A stretch of DNA of 64,000 nucleotides. Origin: a marine gamma proteobacterium HTCC2143. GTDB lineage: Bacteria; Pseudomonadota; Gammaproteobacteria; Pseudomonadales; Dasaniaceae. A program made the position numbers and the translations under genes. The notes under the pieces are model-generated. The model saw only the letters and a list, made by a program, of their open reading frames with translations, ran no database searches and was not told the DNA's origin. Each line of letters starts with the position of its first letter. Position 1 is the stretch's first letter. The stretch spans positions 124,001-188,000 of the forward strand of contig AAVT01000001.1 of NCBI GenBank assembly GCA_000169075.1, read 5' to 3'. Shown one piece after another: positions 1 through 7,225 of the stretch.

Positions 1-354
1 TTCAGCAATCGCCGGCAACAGCGCTTGTTTTTGGGCGTCATTACCAGCAAGGTTGATCAGTGTTGCGCCCACCAATACCGAAGACTGCATCGGAGATACC
101 GTCAGCTGGCGACCCATTTCTTCTAAAATCAACCCCAAACCTACATAGCCATAATCCAGGCCGCCATAATTTTCAGGGATTGCAATTCCCGCCCAACCCA
201 TTTCGGCCATCTCTTGCCATAGATCCCGGGAAAAGCCATCTGCATTGCGCTCGTCACGCAACGCTCGCAACGCGGCAACGGGAGCTTTTTCCGCTAGGAA
301 GCCGGCAGCGGCATCTTTTAACATTGATTGTTCTTCGTTTAATACTAGTGGCAT
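1..354 (-). CDS. acyl-CoA dehydrogenase, N-terminal part (runs off window edge)
   Basis: The minus strand is open from an ATG at 354 to the window edge, giving 118 residues that begin MPLVLNEEQSML. The segment has the helical N-terminal ACAD domain, with the family stretch WAGIAIPENYGG followed by GLILEEMGRQL. An AGGT lies 7 nt before the ATG. The FAD-binding middle and catalytic C-terminus lie outside the window. It follows the ACAD at 460-1632 by 105 bp on the same strand, so the two are probably co-transcribed. Such adjacent ACAD pairs can form mixed alpha2beta2 enzymes in steroid and side-chain degradation. That role is inference, since this gene's active-site region is not visible. Confidence 0.85.
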   Translation of the reverse strand, partial: MPLVLNEEQSMLKDAAAGFLAEKAPVAALRALRDERNADGFSRDLWQEMAEMGWAGIAIPENYGGLDYGYVGLGLILEEMGRQLTVSPMQSSVLVGATLINLAGNDAQKQALLPAIAE

Positions 355-459
355 CGTTTTTACCTATTCTCAATCCGTTCGACTCGCTAACATGTCTATT
401 AGCAGCTTGCGCTCCATCCATGCGGGCTCGATGTATGGAGGCATCTAATAATTTAAAAG

Positions 460-1632
460 CTATTTCAGGCCCAATACACGCTTAGAGATAATATTCAGCT
501 GGACTTCAGTTGTGCCGCCCTCGATAGAATTACCTTTGCTACGCAGCCATGTTCTGGACATTAAACCATCTTTGTAATTATCACCTTCCCAGCCGAGCGC
601 TTGCTCGCCCTCGATGTCCATCATCAGTTCACAGCGGGTTTTGTTCAGTTCCGTACCATAATATTTGAAAATAGCAGACGCTGCGCCGAGGCCTTTGCCT
701 GATTTGGTTTCGTCGCCAACTCGCTCCATTGTTTTTGAGAACGCTAGAATATTCAATTCCAACTTAGCGATGTCGGTACGCAGCACGGTGTCGGCCAAGC
801 GGCCATTTTCCAGCCCTATTGCATCAACAGCAGACTCGCAGAATTTTTTCTTTGAACCGCGCCCCAGACCACTGATCATTTCACGTTCGTGGGTTAACAA
901 GTATTTGGCGATTGTCCAGCCCTTGTCGCGCTCGCCCATCAAGTTTTCTTTCGGTACTTTTACATCGTCAAAAAATGTTTCGCAGAACGGTGAACGACCA
1001 CTAATTAGCAAAATTGGTTTGACGGTCACGCCTGGCGTGGTCATATCGAACAGCAGGAAGCTGATGCCGTGGTGCTTACTACCGGTATTGTCGGTACGAA
1101 CCAAGCAAAAAATCCAATCCGCTTTATCGGCACCCGAGGTCCATATCTTGGAACCGTTAATCAGAAAATGATCACCCATATCTTCCGCTTTAGTCTGTAG
1201 GCTGGCCAAATCGGAACCCGCTCCCGGCTCGCTGTAACCCTGACACCACCAGATAGCACCACTGGCAATTTTCGGCATATGCTGGCTTTTTTGTTCTTCA
1301 CTACCGTATTCGAGCAAGGCTGGCCCAAGCATCGATATTCCCATACCCTGAAGAGGCGTTCGGCACTGTAACCGTGACATTTCCTCCCCGAGAATTTTGG
1401 CTTCATCGCGGTCAAGACCACCGCCACCATATTGCGTAGGCCATGTCGGTACCGTCCAGCCTTTAGCCGCCATACGATCCATCCATAACTTCTGATCAGG
1501 GTGCTTAAAGGTAGGATTACGACCTCCTCCAACGCTGTCGGACTCGTCCGCCATAGGTTTACGCATGGATTCGGGACAGTTTTCTTCCAGCCAAACACGG
1601 GTTTCGGTGCGAAATTGATCAAGATTAGACAT
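460..1632 (-). CDS. acyl-CoA dehydrogenase
   Basis: A full-length 390-residue flavoprotein dehydrogenase that introduces a 2,3-double bond into an acyl-CoA. Visible ACAD features are WCQGYSEPGAGSDLA (FAD/substrate region), the KIWTSGA strand, and the C-terminal NSIEGGTTEVQLNII. In that last motif the position that normally carries the catalytic Glu (as in IYEGTSE) reads Gly, with Glu one residue earlier. Several long-chain or steroid-type ACADs share this. The gene is followed on the same strand by a second ACAD (354 to 1), which fits a heteromeric pair. Substrate is unknown. It could act on a steroid or terpenoid side chain or on a branched fatty acid. Confidence 0.9.
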   Translation of the reverse strand: MSNLDQFRTETRVWLEENCPESMRKPMADESDSVGGGRNPTFKHPDQKLWMDRMAAKGWTVPTWPTQYGGGGLDRDEAKILGEEMSRLQCRTPLQGMGISMLGPALLEYGSEEQKSQHMPKIASGAIWWCQGYSEPGAGSDLASLQTKAEDMGDHFLINGSKIWTSGADKADWIFCLVRTDNTGSKHHGISFLLFDMTTPGVTVKPILLISGRSPFCETFFDDVKVPKENLMGERDKGWTIAKYLLTHEREMISGLGRGSKKKFCESAVDAIGLENGRLADTVLRTDIAKLELNILAFSKTMERVGDETKSGKGLGAASAIFKYYGTELNKTRCELMMDIEGEQALGWEGDNYKDGLMSRTWLRSKGNSIEGGTTEVQLNIISKRVLGLK

Positions 1633-1739
1633 ATTTTTTCCTCTCTACCTCTAAAAAGCTTGGCGCGAAGACTACTTCATAAACTAAAATATCGCAATCG
1701 ACACCCTAAATACATGTCCATTCTGTAATTGAGAAATTA

Positions 1740-2747
1740 ATGTTTAAGCTGCCCGCATTGCTATTTCTGCTATCACTGACCGGCATCACCGTATCAGAGC
1801 CATGGACCTCCTCAGTGCACCCCTGGGGGGACCCAGACTTGCAAGGCACCTGGACCAACGCAACAGTGACCCGGCTGGAGAGGTCTGACACCCACTCTCA
1901 GCTTATTCTGTCTGACTCAGAGGTGATCGCTGTAGAGCTTGATGCTGTTGGGTTTCAGGAAGATAACGACACCCTGCCTGACGGTGATCTTGAGGCGGGC
2001 GTTGGTGTTGGCGGCTACAATAGTGCCTGGATTGATCCCGGTACCCGAGTGCTGCGGGTCGATGGGCAGCCACGCTCGTCAATAATTGTAGAACCCGCTG
2101 ATGGCAAACTGCCCTACAAATTCTCCGGTCGATTCGACTTCTTCAGAGAACTGCTCAAAACCCAATTGCGAAACAACCCTGAGGAACAACTTTTGGGGGA
2201 TCGCTGCATGGTCGGTTTCGGCTCCAGTGGGGGCCCGCCGATGCTACCGGTGCTTTACAATAACAATTATCAGATCGTGCAATCGCCGGGGCACGTGATG
2301 ATCATGATTGAGATGAATCACGCCGCACGAACCATTCGCATCAATGGCGATGCGCTGCCAGGGTCTATAACCCCTTGGCTCGGAGATTCAGTCGGACACT
2401 GGGAAGGCGACACACTCGTTGTAAAAACACGGGGATTTCATCCTCAGCAAAGTTTGCGAGCCGCGATCAAACATCAACTGCTGATGAGCACGAACAGCGA
2501 GGTGACGGAACGATTCACTCGCATCAGTGAAACAGAACTAAACTATCAGTTTACCGTCGAAGATGATGACATCTACAGCCAGCCCTGGAGTGGTGAAATC
2601 GCGTTACGACCAACAGATGGTCAGATTTATGAATACGCCTGCCATGAAGGAAATTATGCACTGCCTGGGATTCTAGCGGGAGAGAGAGAAACGGGTGTCG
2701 ATGGCCTCCGCTGGCTGATCAACTTACTGACGGAGCCACAATTTTAG
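1740..2747 (+). CDS. secreted protein of an uncharacterised lipocalin-like family
   Basis: 335 residues with an N-terminal signal peptide (hydrophobic LPALLFLLSLTGITVS). The mature protein begins near WTSSVHPWGDPDLQGTWTN. The conserved spine is GHWEGDTLVVKTRGF, then VTERFTRI, then YACHEGNYALPGIL near the C-terminus. I recognise these signatures from a large family of exported proteins without assigned function in proteobacteria and acidobacteria. A GAG lies 6-7 nt before the ATG. The gene is convergent with the membrane/redox operon that ends at 2756. Substrate or ligand is unknown; a beta-sheet lipid-binding fold is only a guess. Confidence 0.8.
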   Translation: MFKLPALLFLLSLTGITVSEPWTSSVHPWGDPDLQGTWTNATVTRLERSDTHSQLILSDSEVIAVELDAVGFQEDNDTLPDGDLEAGVGVGGYNSAWIDPGTRVLRVDGQPRSSIIVEPADGKLPYKFSGRFDFFRELLKTQLRNNPEEQLLGDRCMVGFGSSGGPPMLPVLYNNNYQIVQSPGHVMIMIEMNHAARTIRINGDALPGSITPWLGDSVGHWEGDTLVVKTRGFHPQQSLRAAIKHQLLMSTNSEVTERFTRISETELNYQFTVEDDDIYSQPWSGEIALRPTDGQIYEYACHEGNYALPGILAGERETGVDGLRWLINLLTEPQF

Positions 2748-2755
2748 CCACGCAC

Positions 2756-2899
2756 CTAACCGTAAGCCATTTCCAACATTTCTCTCACGCTTTGGATCTG
2801 GACTGTCCAGTAGATGGCTGAAAAAATGAGAATTGTCGCCGATGCAGCCAAAGCAGACACCTGCAAATCGTCCATTGCTACCTTTTTTTTATCACTCAT
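2756..2899 (-). CDS. small single-pass membrane protein, 47 aa
   Basis: A short minus-strand reading frame from ATG at 2899 to TAG at 2756, starting MSDKKKVAMDDLQVSALAA. Residues 15-35 form one hydrophobic segment (ASATILIFSAIYW), flanked by a lysine-rich N-terminus and an acidic/basic tail. A clear Shine-Dalgarno (GAGGGG, 5-6 nt upstream) supports translation. It is the last gene of the operon 6050 to 2756, 60 bp after the DUF6644-like gene. I do not recognise the family. A small accessory subunit of the membrane complex encoded upstream is a reasonable guess. The alternative is a spurious frame, made less likely by the strong ribosome-binding site and clean TM helix. Confidence 0.6.
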   Translation of the reverse strand: MSDKKKVAMDDLQVSALAASATILIFSAIYWTVQIQSVREMLEMAYG

Positions 2900-2959
2900 T
2901 ACTGCCCCTCTGACCTTTAACTTGTTAGCGGGCGCTTAGCACTACGCCCCTGCTCACCC

Positions 2960-3544
2960 TTAACCTGAAAAACCTATCCAGCGCCCGGCCCCCGCAACGC
3001 TGAACCATACTACCAGCGACGACAGCGCAACGGCACGACGAACCAGCGGGCTAATATCATCAAGACTTTTTGCCAACAGCGGCTTTTTAATACCATAGGT
3101 AAACAAAATTCCGACCGATAGGGCAAGCATCTTGTACCAGTAGACCTCTAAATAGTAAATTTTCATGGCAACACCACAGGCCATAAAAATACCGGTGAGT
3201 AATACCACCGCCAAGCTCCGGGAGAATATCGTATGGGATTTATCCAGTACCTCCCGCTCGTCCATTTCAGAAAAACCCAAACCCAACAGACGACCATCAC
3301 TTACTATAATAGCACCACCCATCAATGCCATTGCCAGCAGATGAAAGGCCTGAACGACGGCAAAAACAGCCCCCCAGGTTGTCCCAATCACCCCAAACCA
3401 TGTGGTTCCCATCCACTCAAAGAAGGGTTTAAGCCCCACCCATGCGTCGACACGAAGACTTGAGAATAAAAATGCCGTAGCCAGCAATACGACAGCGACG
3501 GTAATTATTGTTCTGTAGTAAGAACCCAGTGAAGCAGTGGACAT
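2960..3544 (-). CDS. integral membrane protein, DUF6644-like
   Basis: 194 residues with about five hydrophobic spans. The core reads VQAFHLLAMALMGGAIIVSD then RLLGLGF, the His-plus-Asp/Arg-Leu pattern of small membrane proteins annotated as DUF6644. The histidine in the second helix and further hydrophobic helices resemble a b-type heme or quinone site, but no ligand can be assigned from sequence alone. It lies 68 bp after a relative (3613-4185) in the same operon, which suggests a heterodimer. Function is unknown; the link to redox comes from the cytochrome c'-like protein at the head of the operon. Confidence 0.75.
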   Translation of the reverse strand: MSTASLGSYYRTIITVAVVLLATAFLFSSLRVDAWVGLKPFFEWMGTTWFGVIGTTWGAVFAVVQAFHLLAMALMGGAIIVSDGRLLGLGFSEMDEREVLDKSHTIFSRSLAVVLLTGIFMACGVAMKIYYLEVYWYKMLALSVGILFTYGIKKPLLAKSLDDISPLVRRAVALSSLVVWFSVAGAGRWIGFSG

Positions 3545-3612
3545 TGGGCAACTCCTTTAGTTGACGTAGCGGCGCAACCCTGCGGCTGCACACTATTTTT
3601 ATTGACCGATTT

Positions 3613-4185
3613 TTAAAATTGCGCTTGGCCGTCAATACAACCCGCCAGCACGCCAGCCAAACCCGACTGTCCGTGAGCGCAGTCAAACCAGTCGTAGGCA
3701 ATCAACCGACCACAGATGACAATTAAGACCCAAAAAATGATTGAAAGCACCGCACCTAACCGCAGGCCAATCGGCGCCTTGGCGTCGGTGTCCCATGATG
3801 AAATAGAGCGTTTCATTCGCCAGTGAAATAATAAAGCATTCACCGCCGCCGCAATCAACAACACCACTTTTATCCGAAGCCACAAGCTTTGGCCGGAGCG
3901 CACCGGAATCGCGTAAAACAACAAAAGGCCAGTGATGATCATTACTGCAAAGCCAAAAAACATCGGCATGCTTAGTTTTTCAGCAACTTTTGACGCAGGA
4001 ACATTGGGGAAGGCATAACCCAGCATGCGAAGATCAATAAGAAATAGCATGCCAAGACTGACCATTAAAAACAAAACGTGAGTGGACTCAATCCAGTTGT
4101 ACATATAAAAAGACTCATGCAGCAGCGTGCTTGATTCCAAAGAGTCTAACCACACACTAAAGCTGTACACGGCCTGATTGATCAC
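3613..4185 (-). CDS. integral membrane protein, DUF6644-like
   Basis: 190 residues, four to five membrane spans. The family signature here is NWIESTHVLFLMVSLGMLFL followed by DLRMLGYAF, aligning with the HLL...RLLGLGF region of its neighbour at 2960-3544. The loop and last helix (RLGAVLSIIFWVLIVICGRL) are typical of the family. It lies 129 bp after the anchor protein gene in the same direction. The two DUF6644-like proteins are divergent paralogues and probably sit in one complex. No catalytic motif is visible. Confidence 0.75.
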   Translation of the reverse strand: MINQAVYSFSVWLDSLESSTLLHESFYMYNWIESTHVLFLMVSLGMLFLIDLRMLGYAFPNVPASKVAEKLSMPMFFGFAVMIITGLLLFYAIPVRSGQSLWLRIKVVLLIAAAVNALLFHWRMKRSISSWDTDAKAPIGLRLGAVLSIIFWVLIVICGRLIAYDWFDCAHGQSGLAGVLAGCIDGQAQF

Positions 4186-4314
4186 AGTCGTTTATCTCCG
4201 ATTTATTCTTAGACTTTTTCCGGCTCAAGATCAGTGGCTTTTGTGCATCCCTGCGCACCGTTCACAACACCATTAACAAGCCATAGGCGCTCGTTATCAT
4301 CTCACGTTATTGCA

Positions 4315-4860
4315 CTATTCAAACTCATAACGCTGGGTAGGTCCGTCGGTCATTTCAACCGAATAGTCGAAGAAGCCAGCCACGGTTAGTCGAAGTGTCA
4401 TATCCCCCAAGCCACGGTTTTGAAAATACCAACCATGAATGCCGGTAAAAGGTGCTCGTAAAACGCCATTGTCAGATCGCTGCCGACCCTTGGCAAAGCT
4501 TTGCTCGGCAACAGCTTTGTCGTCAGCTTCACTGTGCAAATCAAATAGCACGTCCTCCTGCGCTTCCCAAGAAAATATTAGCGCACCGTCTTCGAGCATA
4601 TGGTATTTGTATTCCAGTGCTTCGAACGGCGCTAACTGAAATTCAATGACGTCTTTGCGCCATTTCGCCGGCTGTTGCTGCAGCGCCGACACCTGGCTAC
4701 CTGAAAGCCCTATTAAGCCTAGCTGCTCACCGGTTCCCAATGGATCGAACCCATACTCTGCAGGCAATACCGCGACAAACAGCACCGCGGCTGCAATCAA
4801 CATTGACGCGATTGTTGCCAGCAATATGGGCTTCTTACTCGGAGGCTGATTGTCATTCAT
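4315..4860 (-). CDS. membrane-anchored periplasmic protein
   Basis: 181 residues: a short cytoplasmic N-terminus, one membrane anchor (about residues 10-32, ILLATIASMLIAAAVLFVAV), then a soluble periplasmic domain of about 145 residues. The sequence LPAEYGFDPLGTG after the anchor and the GIHGWYFQNRG stretch near residues 140-150 match proteins databases name only 'transmembrane anchor protein'. It starts 18 bp after the HupE-like gene ends, so translation is probably coupled. The C-terminal half looks like a beta-sandwich. Role unknown; the operon suggests a partner of the HupE-like transporter. Confidence 0.75.
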   Translation of the reverse strand: MNDNQPPSKKPILLATIASMLIAAAVLFVAVLPAEYGFDPLGTGEQLGLIGLSGSQVSALQQQPAKWRKDVIEFQLAPFEALEYKYHMLEDGALIFSWEAQEDVLFDLHSEADDKAVAEQSFAKGRQRSDNGVLRAPFTGIHGWYFQNRGLGDMTLRLTVAGFFDYSVEMTDGPTQRYEFE

Positions 4861-4878
4861 ATAGTTTTCGTCTCTTTT

Positions 4879-5568
4879 TTACACCAACAAGAAGCCAGTA
4901 ATCTGATAGCCAAACAGAACAAAACCGGCACACATTAGTAGCGTATTTACTGCAAAAGCTTGTCGCTGAAACGATGGCCGGCTGCGCCAACTCGACAACA
5001 CTAACAAGATAGCCGCCAAAGCACAGAGCTGACCTAATTCTACGCCAATGTTAAAACTTAAAAGATTAGTTAGCAGTCCGTCACCATCCTGAACAGAATC
5101 CTGCAGTTTAGTAGCCAACCCCAAACCATGGCAGAGACCGAATATAAAAACAGCAGCCTGAGTATTCAATCGCCACGGCAGGAACGCCTCAAACCCTTTG
5201 ATATTCTCGAACGCTTTGTAAACGATAGATAGACCAATAATAGCGTCGACCAAATGGCCATTAACTTGCCAGCCCAATAACACGCCTAACAACAGTGTAA
5301 TGCTGTGACCAACCGTAAACAGAGTGACGTATAAAATGATGTCGCGAGGGCGGTAAAGAAAGAATATGACCCCTAATAAAAATAACAGATGATCATAACC
5401 GGTGAACATATGTTTGGCACCGAGATAGAGAAAAGGACCCGGTGCAGCACCGCTAAGACCCATTACAAACTCGGCATTCTCAGCCGAAATATCATGCCCC
5501 CAAGCTGCTGATACAAAACCGAGCAACAGCAATGAGCCGACTAACCTCACCAACATCTGAACAGGCAT
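4879..5568 (-). CDS. HupE/UreJ family membrane protein
   Basis: 229 residues with a signal-like first helix and about six further spans. Family motifs are GAKHMFTGYDHLLFLLGV (His and Asp-His residues), LFTVGHSITLLLG, and FNIGVELGQL. HupE/UreJ proteins of hydrogenase and urease clusters are proposed nickel/cobalt permeases using these histidines. No hydrogenase or urease genes are near here, so the metal and purpose are open. The ATG overlaps the stop codon of the upstream cytochrome gene by one base (TAATG), showing tight coupling. Confidence 0.85.
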   Translation of the reverse strand: MPVQMLVRLVGSLLLLGFVSAAWGHDISAENAEFVMGLSGAAPGPFLYLGAKHMFTGYDHLLFLLGVIFFLYRPRDIILYVTLFTVGHSITLLLGVLLGWQVNGHLVDAIIGLSIVYKAFENIKGFEAFLPWRLNTQAAVFIFGLCHGLGLATKLQDSVQDGDGLLTNLLSFNIGVELGQLCALAAILLVLSSWRSRPSFQRQAFAVNTLLMCAGFVLFGYQITGFLLV

Positions 5569-6050
5569 TAATCGGAACGCTCCGACTCGACTAAATACTG
5601 ACTATGGCAAGCTTTGCACACTTGATAGATGCGGCCACCAGCATCAAATAAAGCATCACTGTCCTGATTTTGCGCCGCCGTAATGGCCATTGTTGCGGCC
5701 GCGGTCAACCCCGCTGAATATTCAACCCAATCGGCTCCGACAGCACGACTGGGCATCATCAAAAGATTACCGGTCTCGGCAACTATGGCAGCACTATTGA
5801 TAACATGCTGCCAGCCCTCATCCGTTGTGGGTGCTAATTCACGCTCACCCTCTTCAGTAATAATAGTTCCCGCAGAATCCCACAGTACATCCGAGGCGGG
5901 TTCGAGGATCCACAGCATGGTCTCTCGAATATCGGTTACCGGCTGGTATTTAGCGCTTATATCGGTCGCCGAGGTTGCCGAGTCTTGCCCGCAGCCGGCA
6001 AGCAGTAACAGCAGTGGTGACACCAACACATACAGAATTTTTTTCATCAA
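5568..6050 (-). CDS. cytochrome c'-like lipoprotein
   Basis: 160 residues beginning with a lipoprotein signal (LLLLLAGCGQ, lipobox LAGC). The single heme-attachment motif CKACH sits at residues 145-149, almost at the C-terminus, after a helical body. A C-terminal CXXCH on a four-helix bundle is the layout of cytochrome c' and related cytochromes, so a mono-heme periplasmic, membrane-tethered electron carrier or sensor is likely. It heads the minus-strand operon 6050-2756. The 6051-6273 upstream gap holds no gene and probably the promoter. Electron partner is unknown; the membrane proteins downstream are the obvious candidates. Confidence 0.8.
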   Translation of the reverse strand: MMKKILYVLVSPLLLLLAGCGQDSATSATDISAKYQPVTDIRETMLWILEPASDVLWDSAGTIITEEGERELAPTTDEGWQHVINSAAIVAETGNLLMMPSRAVGADWVEYSAGLTAAATMAITAAQNQDSDALFDAGGRIYQVCKACHSQYLVESERSD

Positions 6051-6273
6051 GAGTCCCCAAGACGGTAATGACTTTGCTGCAGAGTACTGAAATCGACTTC
6101 TGTTTAAAAGTACAATATCTGCACAAAACTGATTCTGACGGTATTGTAATTCAAGACATGTCTCAACCGCTGGTTAATTGCTGCAACCTTAACGACCTGC
6201 CTCGAACCAAAACCTTGCAGGCAATACTGCCCAACCGAGCTGTCCATAAAAGCATGTTTGTGACCGCTTTAAA

Positions 6274-7137
6274 CTAATCATCATCATGCACGCGCAATAC
6301 GCCTTCCTGAGCCACGGAACAAACCAGCGTACCGTTCTGGGCATAAATATTACCGCGACTGAAACCTCTACCATTCTGCGACGAGGGGCTATCGTGAGCG
6401 TACATTAAATATTCATCAGCCCGAAAGGGCCGATGAAACCACATACTGTGATCTAAACTGGCCATTTGAACACCCGCCTCCCAGCCATTAACACCGTGGG
6501 GCAAGGTCGCAGTATCATGAAGCGTCATATCTGATGCATAAGCCAAAACACATTGATGTAAGGGAACATCATCGGGAAGAACACCATTAGCTTTCATCCA
6601 TATGTCCTGATAAGGCGCCATTTTTGGTGGCTTAAGCAGCGGCTGCGGTGTCACTGGGCGAAGTTCGATAGGGCGATCTCCCAATAAAAACGGCCGCATT
6701 TTTTCCGGTATGCTATCGCGGATCTTCTCAAGCAATTCAACGTCACTCTGAACATCTTCCGGACGAGGCACTGCATGCATCTCAATTTGGTGCTCTAGAC
6801 CCTCTTCAAATTTTTGAAACGATGCCGCTAAGGTAAAAATCGGTCGGCCGTGCTGTATCGCCACCACTCGCCGCGACGTAAAGCTTTTACCATCTCGACT
6901 ACGATCAACTTCATAAAGAATCGGCACTTTAGGGTCGCCGGGGCGCAAAAAATAAGCGTGTAACGAGTGGCAGTGACGATCTTCCACCGTCCTGTAGGCA
7001 GCCACTAAAGCCTGACCAATAACCTGGCCGCCGAACACGCGCTGGGTTCTTGTCTCTGGGCTGCGGCCTCGAAACAAATTTACTTCTATCGCTTCAAGAT
7101 CGAGCAAATCCAGTACTTCATCCAATGCAACGCCCAT
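6274..7137 (-). CDS. tesB: acyl-CoA thioesterase II
   Basis: Double hot-dog thioesterase hydrolysing acyl-CoA to free acid and CoA. Length (287 aa from the ATG at 7137) matches the E. coli TesB family. The RTQRVFGGQVIGQAL opening, the catalytic-type Asp in LDHSMWFHRPF, the SPSSQNGRGF segment and the Gln in VAQEGVLR correspond to the Asp-Thr/Ser-Gln site of TesB. AAGGA lies 5 nt before the second ATG (7137), so I prefer it to the ATG at 7143. In this setting it may relieve CoA trapping during growth on unusual acids. Confidence 0.92.
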   Translation of the reverse strand: MGVALDEVLDLLDLEAIEVNLFRGRSPETRTQRVFGGQVIGQALVAAYRTVEDRHCHSLHAYFLRPGDPKVPILYEVDRSRDGKSFTSRRVVAIQHGRPIFTLAASFQKFEEGLEHQIEMHAVPRPEDVQSDVELLEKIRDSIPEKMRPFLLGDRPIELRPVTPQPLLKPPKMAPYQDIWMKANGVLPDDVPLHQCVLAYASDMTLHDTATLPHGVNGWEAGVQMASLDHSMWFHRPFRADEYLMYAHDSPSSQNGRGFSRGNIYAQNGTLVCSVAQEGVLRVHDDD

Positions 7138-7177
7138 AAACATCCTTTAATTCTTCAATCGTTTTTGTTAATCGTAT

Positions 7178-7207
7178 AAAAACGCCGGGCATTGCCCGGC
7201 GTTTTTT
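7178..7207 (-). terminator. rho-independent terminator
   Basis: An 8-11 bp GC stem (CGCCGGGC - ATT - GCCCGGCG) is flanked by an A-run on the left and a T-run on the right. It lies 19 bp past the stop codon of the beta-propeller protein gene (7226-8923, minus strand) and just upstream of tesB, so it most likely ends the former transcript. The flanking runs would let it work in both directions. Confidence 0.85.
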
Positions 7208-7225
7208 CAAGTAAACTGCCTGTGG

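Noticed and set aside
665..1171. Plus-strand 168-codon frame
   Set aside because: Lies fully antisense to the ACAD at 460-1632, with no family motif. Treated as a shadow of that gene.
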